NCBI GenBank assembly: GCA_022036555.1
Contig: CM039130.1
Location: 16,410,283-16,474,282, forward strand
DNA: 64,000 nt
Reading direction: 5' to 3'
Origin: Microstegium vimineum
Taxonomy: Eukaryota > Streptophyta > Magnoliopsida > Poales > Poaceae
Shown: piece after piece, positions 35,085 through 45,742 of the stretch
How positions within the stretch are numbered: position 1 is the stretch's first letter
Layout of the letters: each line of letters begins with the position of its first letter
The notes under the pieces: generated by a model
What the model was told of the DNA's origin: nothing
What the model saw: only the letters and a program-made list of their open reading frames with translations
Database searches by the model: none
Program-made: the position numbers and the translations under genes

Positions 35085-36020
35085 TTAGTCCTCTATGGGG
35101 CTTATGGCTTTATCCTTTGTCTTGGGCGGTTGAGAGATAGAACACTTGACTTGAACACTATTTTTCTTATTCTTCACAAGTTTCATATCAGAGGTTTTGT
35201 AACACTTGACAGGAGAGACATGAATTTTATGAACCATGACATATAACAATTTTAACTCTATAGTTCTTAGCATGGTAACATCCATTCCAGGAAATATAGT
35301 CAAGCTCATCCAAAGGTGAATAAAGCGAAGGGTTGGATTATAAATTTCCTCAGGTTTTGGGTTGGAGCAATCATGCAAAGTAGATATGGACATCCAAAAT
35401 TCCTTCTTATTAAATCTTCTTATGGCAGCGCCTAAGTCTAGCAAGCATGTGTCATCAATACCAAGAGCAACATTGAGTTGGCTCCAAGTAAGATTAAAGC
35501 TTTGGTTAAACATGTGGAAAGATATTTCATCACAGGAGACTCACAAGAACTCCATGGTGAGCAATTTAATTCCAAGTTCATCATCTACTTGCCAAAAACT
35601 AGACCAACTAATGGTAGAGAAGATAGTGTTAAATTCGACATTTGTACCTGCGTTTGCGAGGAGAGTTGGATCCACAATCCTAGTGTGCTCAAAGGATTGA
35701 TCCCGAAGAGAGATACTTTTGGTACTCTAGTTGGTCAAACCAGAGACCACTTTGCTGATCGTACGATCTCATTGGGGGCACCATGAGTGCACCAAGATGA
35801 GGTACCTCCATTAGCGTTTCTTCCTCCTCTTGAGGTTGTTCTTCGCTTGGGATGTTCTCCCAAGTGTATCGGGAAAAACCACCCCTTCTCCTTCCTTGAG
35901 AAGTGTCATCGGATTGGGGGAGCGCCGAGATGAGCTCCCACTTAGAGCTTGCTTAATTTTCCTGACTGTGGACTTCAAGGGGTTCTTCATTTTTCTGGAA
36001 ACTAGGATAAACACAAGCAC
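35085..36020 (-). pseudogene. Athila 3' (env-like / plant transposon protein) frame
   Basis: One minus-strand frame with stops near 35811 and between 35513 and 35800. Recognisable words are KLLTMEFL, FHMFNQSFNLTWSQLNVALGIDD, LGAAIRRFNKKEFWMSIS, NPTLRFIHLWMSLTIFPGMD and LLYVMVHKIHVSPV. This resembles the domain annotated as putative plant transposon protein in the frame that follows pol in Athila-type elements, often called env-like. No signal peptide or membrane segment is evident in what remains. The function is unknown. Confidence 0.55.
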
Positions 36021-37099
36021 AAGACTAGGATGGGGATTAGCGTTAGCGTGAGTTTCATAGTTTGGCTTGTGGGGAGAGGCTTGAGCTAAGAGAAGCTTGA
36101 TGAAGACAAGGTATTTTTGTGGACTTGAGAGAGAGTAGCACTACCTCTTCAAAGGGCTAAGGACTTTACCTGAGAGAAGTGAGGAGAAGGCAAGACAAAG
36201 GCAAGGAAGAAGTGATTTGAGCTTAAAATGAAATCTGGTTGGAGTATGAGGATTTGAGCTCTCCTTGCATGGCCTTTTATAGGGGAAGAGGATGGCAGCA
36301 AGGAGGCTCCATGGGGGTGTTGGCCGACCCCCTATGGGCTCCTCCTTGGGTTTCATGAGCATGGAAGAACTTGACATGCTTTGAACAAAGTAAAGGTGAG
36401 GTTGGAGGTGGCACAAGGGTGTCGGCCGACCCCCTTATGGTTGCTCCAAAGTGGAAATTTCACTCACACTTTTCCTAGTGCTTGGTGAAAGGTAAAGCAT
36501 GCCATTTGATGTGATCAAAAGTGAGCTAAAGTGTTCATGATTCCCCACTTTGAACAAAGAGTAGTGGCAGACAAAAGGTGTGTCATGCTTTAGTCAAAGG
36601 GTGATTGATGTGTTCTCTTTTTAAAGCCTGACAAAGTAAAAGAGATGTCTCCTAAAGCAAATTCTAAATTCTGAAATTCACACTACTCAAATCATGATAT
36701 TCTTAGACAAAAGAAGATGGGGGTGAAAGAAAGGTGGCTAAAGGGTCCCTAGGGGTGTTGGCCGACCCCCCTAGGACTCTTTTGCTTTTGTTTTTTCTTC
36801 CATTAGTGTCACCTCATGTTCCCCATTAAAGAGGACAGGCTTAGGGTGCCTATGGGTGTCGGCCGACCCCCTATAGGGCATAAACCTGTTCAGGTTTTCG
36901 TGCTAAACTAATCTCAAGGTTTTATTCAGTCTAAACTTTATTTTTCTAAGTTTTAAGCAGGATGAAAAATAAAGAAATAAAGGGAAATAAAAGATAACTA
37001 CCGATTTACCTTTTGACGAGGGCTCCTCGATTTTAAGTCCTTGGAGCAGGACTTCTCCTTCGTGTTCATTCTTCGGGTGCACACTATGGCTCTGGAGAT
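36021..37099 (-). other. Non-coding internal region of the inner Athila with palindromes
   Basis: No convincing frame. It contains four palindromic GTNGGCCGACCCCC motifs (about 36316, 36418, 36755 and 36856), spaced about 100, 340 and 100 bp. It ends where the Tekay-like LTR starts. Confidence 0.6.
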
Positions 37100-40000
37100 T
37101 GTAACACCTCTGGTGTTTAAACACTAAACATGTCATGTCATCATATGCATTAAGCATTATTCACATGATTTGAGAACCTTGTTATACATTGAACTAAAAC
37201 AAATTTATTTGTATGTGTTTAAATTAGCTTGTGCTTGCTTCTGATGTATCCTAAATATTGAATTTAAAAACAAATTCCAGAAACCCTAATTTAGGGGCAG
37301 GGATAAATAGTACCCCAAATATAAATTTCAAAAACTATAAAGAATTGACATATGAGTGTTAAAGCAAAGTTGTAGAGCACAATAAATGCAGAAAAAGGTT
37401 TTTTGGATATTTTGAAGTTATATTCAAAAATACAGAGTTATGATAAAGGTGGTAATTCAATTTAAACTTGAATTCAAATTCAAATATGCATTTTAAAAAC
37501 TAAGCAGAATCTGAAAAAGTTGGTATTGACAAAGTTGTAGATTATAAAATTTTGAACAACTTTCATATTTGCAACTTTTCCTGAAAACGCTTGGAAGAGG
37601 GTTCAATTTGCAAAATTCAACGAGTGGCAATTCTGTAATTTGGGTGAACAGTGCCGTCGAGGCAGCTGTCTGCCACCGCACCGCCCATGGCGGCCGACGC
37701 CTAGAAGCTCGGTGATGCCGACCTTCTCAGACCTTCTCGACACCAGTAGATGCGTCTACGAGCTTCACGGTGAGGTCGTGGTCCTTATCCATCCATCCAT
37801 GGGCGCCTATAAGTACTCCAGAGGACGGCAAAGCTCGAGTTCTCTTCTCTGTCTCCGCCACCACGTTCACCTCCGTCTCCAGCAAGCTCTGCTGCTCAAA
37901 CCAGCCAACGCCATGCCTTCCCAGTAACGCAAAAGCTTCGCCTTGACACTGCGCATCTCTAGCATTGCTTGGTTGAAGCTAGAGTCCACTAGATCGACAA
38001 GCGTAGTGTCGTCTTCCTCGGCTCCGGCGGAAGCGCCGCTTGTCGGGTTTCATGTCGACCGAGCTACACAGGAGCTCTTGTCTTATTTGGTTGCTTGGTT
38101 CTTGATCCTCATCGTATGGCGGTTCTAACCCACCTCTTGCTTGAATCAATGGCAGTCCATAGCCTCGGGAACGCGCTGTTGCCGCTGTTCATCTTCTCTG
38201 TCGTGACTGTCCCCGTCGTTCGACCGTTCTGCTCCATCTCCATCTGAGTTTGTGAGAGCATTAGCTTCGGAGTGAGCCACTAGTAATCCCTAGGTGCTTA
38301 GTTGTTCTTAATTTGAACTCTAGTGCTCTGTCCACGTGACTCCGACGAGTTTGCGCCGCCGCGTCGGTGTTGATCGCCGTTAGAGCTTGTTACTTGATCA
38401 TTCTTTCAATTAATGGTTGCTTTAGCTTTGTAGTAGTATGTTGATCATGAATATGGGGTCAGTTGTTGGTATATCGCTTCAATTTGGTCAGCGCATGTTG
38501 TCCAGAGTTCCGCCGTGCACCATGGTCGCCGGCGTAGTTGCTTTATCTGTTGTGAAGTCCGTTTGAAGCGTTTAACGAGCGCTTCATGATCGCGACGAGT
38601 TGCTGAGTAGTTCTAGGTGCTTGGTTGGGTCGTTTATAGCTTGTATTCGCTGGCGAGATCATGGCCGAGCGGTGAGCTCCGCCATAGTCGTCGGTGAGCT
38701 CTCTGTAAGGGATAGAACTGGGAGTGTTAAACCTCGTTAGGTGCGGATTGAAGTGTAGAGTGCGCTGCAAGTGTTGGTTGTTCGGATTGATCGTCGTCGG
38801 CGATGCACCACCGTGATCTTTGGTCACCGGAGCCGCCGGTTAGGGTTAGGAGGAGCTGACAAGGCGGACCCGTGTAACAGTGACTCAATTCAAGTATTTT
38901 TCTATTTTCTGAATATGAATAGTAATAAACTTTGTTATTTTTGTATCTATTTTTCTGTATGTCCACAAATCATGAAATTAATTGAGTATATTCTCTGATA
39001 TGTGTATTATTTTATAAAAATATAATATGGTACTGTACACTACATTTTTAATTCTGTAAAAATGTCTAAATTAATTAGAAAAACCATTTTCAATGATTTT
39101 TCATGCTCTGTTCATAATTCCAAAAATCATGAAAATATTTATGTAACTTTTGTGTAACTATACTTTGCTGTACAAAAAGTTTGAGGTCCATTGGACAAAC
39201 TTTTGAAACTTGATTATTTAATTAATTAATAAATAATTGATAAATCAATTAGTAACCTTAATCACTATAGGATTTGGGTGACTTTGGATTATTTGATTGC
39301 ATATGTGTCATTGTTCAATGAAAAAAAAGATATGAACATGTCTTTTTATGTGATGTTGAGTGTTAGTTCTTTTGGACATAATTATTAAAGGAAATAGTTA
39401 ATTAAACATGAAATGGTTAATTACTTAATGAACTAGTTTTACTTTCTTTAGTGAAGGTAAGTTGTACTCAAGATTGTTAGTCTTAGTTTCTCATCACTTA
39501 GCGATGTGCTTTTGTATGTGTTAAGCATCATGTTTACATTTAAGCATCATCTAAGCATATCATTATCGTGTAGATAATATTGTTGGTGGAGAGGTCCATC
39601 ACATTATTGGTTTGGATAATCATCACTATGAGATTGGGTTTGATATCTGTGGTACTGAACCAAAGACTGTTTACTCTGCAAACCAAGGCAAGCCCCGGTG
39701 CATTTAAACCTTACCTTGTATTTCAAAGTTTTCTTTAAATACAATTATGGTTAATTATTGCATGGTTAATATTCTATCAAATTCCTACTTGATGCATAGC
39801 CTGATCCTTGAAGTATTTAATTCATGTACCTTGATACCTATTTTAAATACGCAAGTTACTTTCGCAGCTTAGTATGCTTAGAATGAAAACTAGTAGATGA
39901 TTTCCGGTCATCTACACATAACGTATTGCTGCGGCAAATGGTTATGTACTTTTGAGAAAGGAATGTTTTGATGGAAGTAACAATCAGAACCGGGCAGACA

Positions 40001-42350
40001 CGGTGTTTGGGAGCCACCAGTGGTGACTGGTGAGCGGGTTCTCTCCGCCTGTGTCATTAGGGACCGTTCGTTGTTAAAGTCCAAGGGTTGTGACTTTGGA
40101 GTACCACCACATACTCCGGGAAGCTAGACTCTGGCTATTCTAGTCTTAAGAATGGTTAATCCGCACTGGGAGTGGAGAGATGGCGAGAGTAGTGTGTACC
40201 CTCCAAGTTCGAGGAACTGGATGGAGGAGTACCGTGCTCTCGGGTGGCGGAACCCCGGTCTTGGCTGGAGGATCTAGAGAAAGGTAGTTATATGTGTGCT
40301 TTAGTGCTGCATATAGCGTGTGGTTGGGAATCCCCAGCTGGGTGTTGACAGTAATTACACCATGTTTTTTCACCCTCAAAATACCGTCGACAACCTTGGA
40401 TTCAAGAGTATAATAACATATCTAGAGCATTTGATCAATAATTGGTTCCACATGTACCTTGAGTATGTTCTATGCAGGTAACAGTAAATAGGGACACTTG
40501 GGAGCCTGTGGGCCTACTTAGGGGGGTCGGCTGACCCCACTAAGGGACCACCAAGGCCTCCCATGTGTCCATGATCCAAGCACACCCTCTAGAGTGAAGA
40601 TCCACCCTTGGATCTCCTCTATGCTTCTTCTCAACGGTTTTAGATCAAAGCACGAGGATACATGGGCCCACAAACTATCTCAGAAAAATACAAAACTATT
40701 GCCAAGGTGCCTATGACATGTGGGCCATGCTCCATAGGAAAGATGGAGGCCAAAGGTCAATACTTGGGATCCACAGGTATGGGCCCACAGGCCACCCACA
40801 TGTCCCCTGTGCTGTGGGGACACCTCCTAAGGGAAAAGTAGCAGGGCCCACCTGCCATTGGGATTGACTGATCCAGGTCAGGTGCCCAAAAGGTGCACCA
40901 ACCCCCCCAGCGACTCCCTGCATGCCTTCATGCACTCACTTGATCTCCCATTGATCTAAGGCAGTTGCAAGGATGGTTTGATCCTACGGTGGCTGATGGA
41001 GGTGGCGCTGATCACTGACGTGGCACTAGAGTAGTTGTTATACACCTTTTCCTACTTGTTCATCGCTTTGCTCTGAGTAGAGTGCTTTAGCCTTAACGTG
41101 GGGTTAAAGTAGTAAGAATAGTGTAGACGTGGTGTCTAGACTAGATCTTACCTTTGTAAACTGCTTATCGCGTGGATTGTTCGTGGATGCTAGTAGAAAG
41201 TGACAACTCTATCTAGCCTTTGTATTCCACCACGTGTGTCAGATAAGTTCTTAAAAGGTAGGGCTTCAATACAACATGATGGCGCGGTCCGGTCGGAGTT
41301 ATATCTCTTACTGATCTATCCCATCGCCTCCTGCAAGAGAAGACATGATAAAGCCAGTATAACCAGCTATACCTTGTTAGATATCTTTGCTATATCAAAC
41401 CTCTCAACCCAGTTATCATAGTCTCCCTTGATCCAACATAGGACATATCGATATTCCTAGTTAGATCACTACCCGTTCCCTGTGGAAAATATGATACCTG
41501 GAATACTCCCGGTGAAGTGCTACATCGGTATAATCTGTGCGTTTGCGGATTTATCCAATAGTCATAAGAAATACCAACACTGGGTTTAACCAGTTTGAAT
41601 CGTCGTGTTCCTCGGATATGGAAACATAACCCTGTCTTTTGCATCGTAGTTAATGAAACTTAAACTGAATACATGATGTTTCCTTTTGAGGATGGTTTGT
41701 TGCCTCGTTATCGATCATTATTTCAGATCGGTACTTGAGTAACTTTTTATAAGAACTAAACCAATTTCAATTGTTTTTATAAATTCTCATTTATGCAAAA
41801 TACTTGATTCTTGAGAAACCCCACCTTGAATCCTATGACCTGCATACTGTTATACATTCACCATAATTTATTTGTCGGTTAAGTCTTGTTGAGTACACCC
41901 GTACTCAGGGTTTGTTAACCCTTGTTGCAGATGAAGTTGAACCCTCGGTCTGTGTAGCCCCGTTTTGCATGACCGTAGTTAATGTTGAGGATGATGAGGA
42001 GTAATTGTAGTTGCTTGACTCTTGGGCAGAGTACTTCTGTTGGTTGTGAAATAAACTCTTTTTATCACTAGCTTGATGTAATATATTCGTATGACACTTA
42101 AGTTATGTTTTCAAAACTTATGGTTTGTAATATGACTTATATCTTTTCACTGCTTCAATGTAAATTAATTTATTGTATTACTTCTGCAATGTCTGTAATG
42201 AGATGATCCTGCTCGGAAAGGGGTGAATGACTCAGTTTTAATCTGAGGACACCCGACGGATCTTTTAAGACTTGGATCATTTGATGGGATTAAAGTTGGA
42301 TGAACGATAATACTAGAAAGTGGGCCCTGTTCTTTGGAAGTTTGGTCACA
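37100..42350 (+). repeat. 5' LTR of the Tekay-like element (about 4.0 kb plus insert)
   Basis: It runs from TGTAACACC to GGTCACA just before the primer site. Without the solo LTR at 40343-41579 and one duplicate it measures about 4009 bp. The first part is AT-rich; 37640-38880 is GC-richer with many short non-coding frames. Confidence 0.75.
40343..41579 (+). repeat. Athila-family solo LTR (1237 bp), CTGGG duplication
   Basis: It starts TGTTGACAGT and ends AATACCAACA, flanked by exact CTGGG copies (40338-40342 and 41580-41584). It is the same LTR family as 33116-34918 but in the opposite orientation and shorter. It carries one palindromic motif at about 40522-40537. This is the innermost layer of the nest. 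Confidence 0.9.
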
Positions 42351-42352
42351 GA

Positions 42353-42366
42353 TGGTATCAGAGCAG
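42353..42366 (+). other. Primer binding site (initiator tRNA-Met type)
   Basis: TGGTATCAGAGCAG lies two bases after the LTR end, complementary to the 3' end of initiator tRNA-Met, as usual for chromoviruses. Confidence 0.85.
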
Positions 42367-42686
42367 TCTCATTATAGGTCTTGTAGTTGTAAGTTTTCAA
42401 AACATTTTGGATCTTAAATTAAAATTTGATTTGAGTCCAAAAACTTCTTTGACTTATCTTTCTCCATTTAAATAGAAAGATTAGTACTTAGGAATATCAA
42501 TCTTATAGTGATGAAATATGGTATAAATATTATAGCCCTATTATATATGTTTTGGTAAATATGTTATTTACTAGGAATGTTTCATGCATCATATTATTCA
42601 CATATGGGATAGGTTAAAATGTTGTCTTCTTGTCAAACTTAAATCTATCCTATACTTACTTGTCTCCTTAAAATGTTTTCTATAGG

Positions 42687-43325
42687 ATGGCCAGGACTAA
42701 GTTGACTACCCGTAAGCGCACTGGTCCCCGTGGTATTCCCTGATACCAGTTAGCACCCCGTGGTGATGGTGCTGAAAGAAGTCATAAGAAGTTGAGCCAT
42801 ACAACCCGTCGTATAGCGGAGATCAAGCATCTGAATAAGGATTTACAGGGGATGACCAAGAATCGGGATGCCTTTGCAAACCGTGTGCATTATTTAGAGC
42901 AGGAAGTTAAGGAAGGAGATGAAGATCTAGAGAAAGCTGAAGAACTAGCATACACCATGACAAAGGAGAGGAATGAGGCTTGGGAACATGAGGATGCTAC
43001 CAATGAAAGAAACATTACCTTGGAGCAATATGCAGCCAATATTGAGCATTTCAATGGTGCCATGCATAAAGAAATCCAGCGCCTTAATAATTTAATGGAT
43101 CCTGACTTTCAGCGTCAGTCGCATGCTGATGACCTTGGTGAGTTGGTCCAGGGCGAGTACACTCCCACACCTGAGAATGAAGGGGTGGAAACACCTGAAC
43201 CAATGCAATATGAAGAAGAGAACCAAACGAATCTGGTTGTCATTAGTGACGACAAAGAAGAAGAAGTTGAGCCTTTCTATGATGATGGTGAAGATGGGTA
43301 TGTCCATGAGTTTGATATAGATTAG
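42687..43325 (+). pseudogene. ORF0: histone-H3-tail-like N-terminus plus coiled coil
   Basis: ATG at 42687 opens MARTKLTTRKRTGPRGIP, followed by TGA (42741-42743). The same frame continues YQLAPRG, then HKKLSHTTRRIAEIKHLNKDLQ and a long charged coiled coil (about 42800-43090), and an acidic tail (EEEVEPFYDDGEDG) to TAG at 43323. After Met removal the first 12 residues match histone H3 at 9 positions, with K4, K9, R2, R8, T3, T6, T11 and G12 in register, and QLA recurs after the stop. Rice RIRE3/RIRE8 elements are described as having an extra frame (orf0) before gag; this sits at the same place. The TGA fits C-to-T decay of a CGA codon. Confidence 0.75.
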
Positions 43326-43597
43326 TGGAAGGAAGGGACATGGCCATGGTGAATGAAGACTCTCTAGATCTAGTTGTCCTTAGTGATGCCGAGGAAGTAG
43401 TAGTCCTCAGTGATGATGATTAGAGGGTTGAATGTAGATAGTGTTAGCTCTTGATGCGAATAGTGGCTCCTATGTAATATAGTTATCTTTACAACTTTCT
43501 AGTAGTAGTAAGTTGTGATCCCTTTTCATTTCAGTTATGTACTTGAAGCTATGTATATTATGTAGTCTTTTTCAATAAAGTGTGTTTGTGCAAACAG

Positions 43598-44095
43598 ATG
43601 CCTCGAACTCATGCTGCAATCAGTGCTGCACCACATGACTCGGATCATGAGGACGAAGTTCCTGTTCCACCTCCTGCACCACCAAATCATGCAGATGCTA
43701 TGGCCGCATTGATTAATGCCACTGCTGAAAATGCATGCCTTCTGCGTGAGTTATCCCAGCATCATCCACGTGGTGGAAATGAAAATTGTGGGCGTAATAA
43801 TCAAGAGACAACCTATGTTGATTTCACTGATACTCGTCCCCAGTATTCACTAAAGCAGATGAGCCTTTGGAGGCTGATGATTGGCTCCGCACCATGGAGC
43901 AAAAGTTTGATCTTATCCATTGCACTAAGGTGCAGAAACCTGTGTTCGCTGCACAACAACTTCTTGGCGCAGCAGGATCTTGGTGGGCCAATTTTGCCGC
44001 TATGCATCCACAAATCATCGCGTCACTTGGGCTGAGTTTCGTGAAGCTTTTCCCGCACACTATATCCCAGATGGTGTGATGGAAATCGAGCATTT
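43598..44095 (+). pseudogene. Tekay-like gag, N-terminal part
   Basis: It starts MPRTHAAISAAPHDSDHEDE at 43598, then a Pro-rich stretch and AMAALINATAENACLLREL. A frameshift near 43855 moves it into the frame with LEADDWLRTMEQKFDLIHCT and QLLGAAGSWWANFAAMHP, the capsid-type core of chromovirus gag. A second shift near 44030 precedes EFREAF...HYIPDGVMEI-like sequence, and homology ends at about 44095. Confidence 0.8.
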
Positions 44096-44162
44096 GATTG
44101 TCGGATGGCCTAGATGTTCCTTCTTCATGATGAAGGGACGATAGAGAAGATAGCCCCAATTT

Positions 44163-45532
44163 GAGCAAAGTGGAGGCTTACCGAACCTCGTTGTGACCAT
44201 ACTAACATTCTCAATTGGATCTTCTGGTTTCCCATGAATGTTACCATGTTCTAGTAATGGAAGAGCTGCAGCTAATTGAGCTAGTTGTGTTTCTAACATT
44301 TTGTTAAAGCTCAATTGATTTTTCATGGTAGAAGCAAAGCTATACATTTTCTCACCAAGATTTTCAAGAACTTTATCATTGACAATCATCTTTTTATTTA
44401 TACCATCGTTAATTTTAGCTTGGCCAAGAACAAGATCTTTCAATGAAGGCTGATTATTGTAAGAATTGTAGTTACTGTAATTGCTATTACCTCCATTACC
44501 TTGGTAGAAGGGGTGTGAATTCCATCCTCCTTGTTGTTGGGGTCAATACCCGTTGTTGTTGTTGTTGTTGTTGTGGTTGTTGTTGAAGTTCACGTCCTCC
44601 TTCGATGTCTTGGGGCAGTTGTTGCCCAAGTGATCATTTCCCCCGCATACCTCACACCATGGATCGGCTTCGATAGCTCGTGCGGTGCCGATGGGGTGGA
44701 TGGCCTCATGTTCCTTCTTGGAACCTTCTTCTATCTTCTTCATCAAGAGGTCCATCTTGGCAGAGAGTATGTCCACTTCATTGACGGTGTGCATACCTCT
44801 TCTCTTCAGCTGGAGACGTTCCTCACCCCATCCATGGTTGATCACCATCTTTTCGATGATGTCCTTGGCATTCCTCACTGTGTGTTGGAGGAATGCCCCT
44901 CCAGCGATAGCATCAAGGTGACTACGGGCCATACTGTGCAGCCTATGGTAAAATCCTTGAATCAAGAGGTAATCATCTATCCCATGACGAGGACATGCAT
45001 GAATGTACTCCTAGAGACACTCCCATGCCTCGGGAATCGTCTCATCAGCTTGTTGTTGGAAGCTCAAGATCTTTCCATGAAGGGCATTGGTTTTGCCCAT
45101 CAGGAAGAACTTGAGGAATGCATTGGCACACCTCTCCCAGGTCGTGGCTTCTACTTTGTGGGCGTAGAACCATTGCTTCACCTTTTCCAACAATGAGAAT
45201 GGAAAGAGGCGAAGGCGAATGGCGTCAGGCGCCACTCCCTTGATGGTAAACGTGCCACACAACTCCATGAAGTGATGGAGATGAGCGTTGGCATCCTCAT
45301 GGGACTTCCCACAAAATGGGTTGGCCTGCACCATGTGGATCAAGGCGGGCTTCAGCTCGAAGGTGGCATCCCCGAAGTTGACTTCTGGGCCCTGAGCTAT
45401 GTGAGCAGCGGATGGGGCTGAGAAGTCAGAGATCGCCTTCTAGGCCATAGCTTTTTGAATGGTGGTGCGGAACCTCCTTCCTAGAACGGATTCAGGGTCG
45501 AGATGATCCTCTAAGGGGGAACTTGAGGACAT
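44163..45532 (-). pseudogene. Inner Athila gag
   Basis: A single minus-strand frame from ATG at 45532 (MSSSSPLEDHLDPESVLGRR). The core is HMVQANPFCGKSHEDANAHLHHFMELC, DAIRLRLFPFSLLEKVKQWF and ERCANAFLKFF. Further on are GGAFLQHTV and the zinc knuckle CEVCGGNDHLGNNC, an Asn-rich run encoded by AAC repeats, and the tail LETQLAQLAAALP. It is interrupted only by in-frame stops (near 45440, 45010 and 44541), with no frameshift, so decay is by point change. The 3' end is fixed only by loss of similarity at the Tekay joint. Confidence 0.85.
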
Positions 45533-45716
45533 CTACTCCTCCTCAATAGCTGCTCGAGATCTTCTAGATAATTTCCCAGCAGTTGGAAACCGCTCATACA
45601 CTGTCTAGCTTCACAACAAAGGAAGACACAGATAGGGTAAGCCCCTATGACTAATTGATAACTAAGTTAACGAGAATCTCTGGATTCAATCTAATTAAAA
45701 TTTCTAGGCTATGCTT

Positions 45717-45734
45717 TCCCCGACAAAAGCGCTA
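45717..45734 (-). other. Primer binding site of the inner Athila
   Basis: On the minus strand TAGCGCTTTTGTCGGGGA, a decayed form of the TGGCGC...GGGGA Athila primer site seen intact at 29774, lies eight bases inside the 5' LTR. Confidence 0.7.
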
Positions 45735-45742
45735 GAAATGCT

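Larger units (their letters stand above)
37100..44095 (+). mobile_element. Tekay-like chromovirus fragment: LTR, ORF0, start of gag
   Basis: It starts with LTR TGTAACACC (37100), has the primer site TGGTATCAGAGC (42353), an extra frame (ORF0, 42687-43325) and then gag (from 43598). It breaks off in gag at about 44095, where the sequence becomes the opposite-strand gag end of the inner Athila. The rest of gag, pol and the 3' LTR are gone, together with the Athila pol, so one deletion probably removed both. Confidence 0.85.

Noticed and set aside
42687..43325. A real histone H3 gene
   Set aside because: Only the N-terminal tail resembles H3; the histone fold is absent and the rest is coiled coil.
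44547..44590. GTT microsatellite as a regulatory element
   Set aside because: It encodes the Asn run of Athila gag on the other strand, common in such proteins.
44531..45196. 221-residue plus-strand frame
   Set aside because: It is the complement of the inner Athila gag, including the AAC repeat read as GTT (poly-Val).
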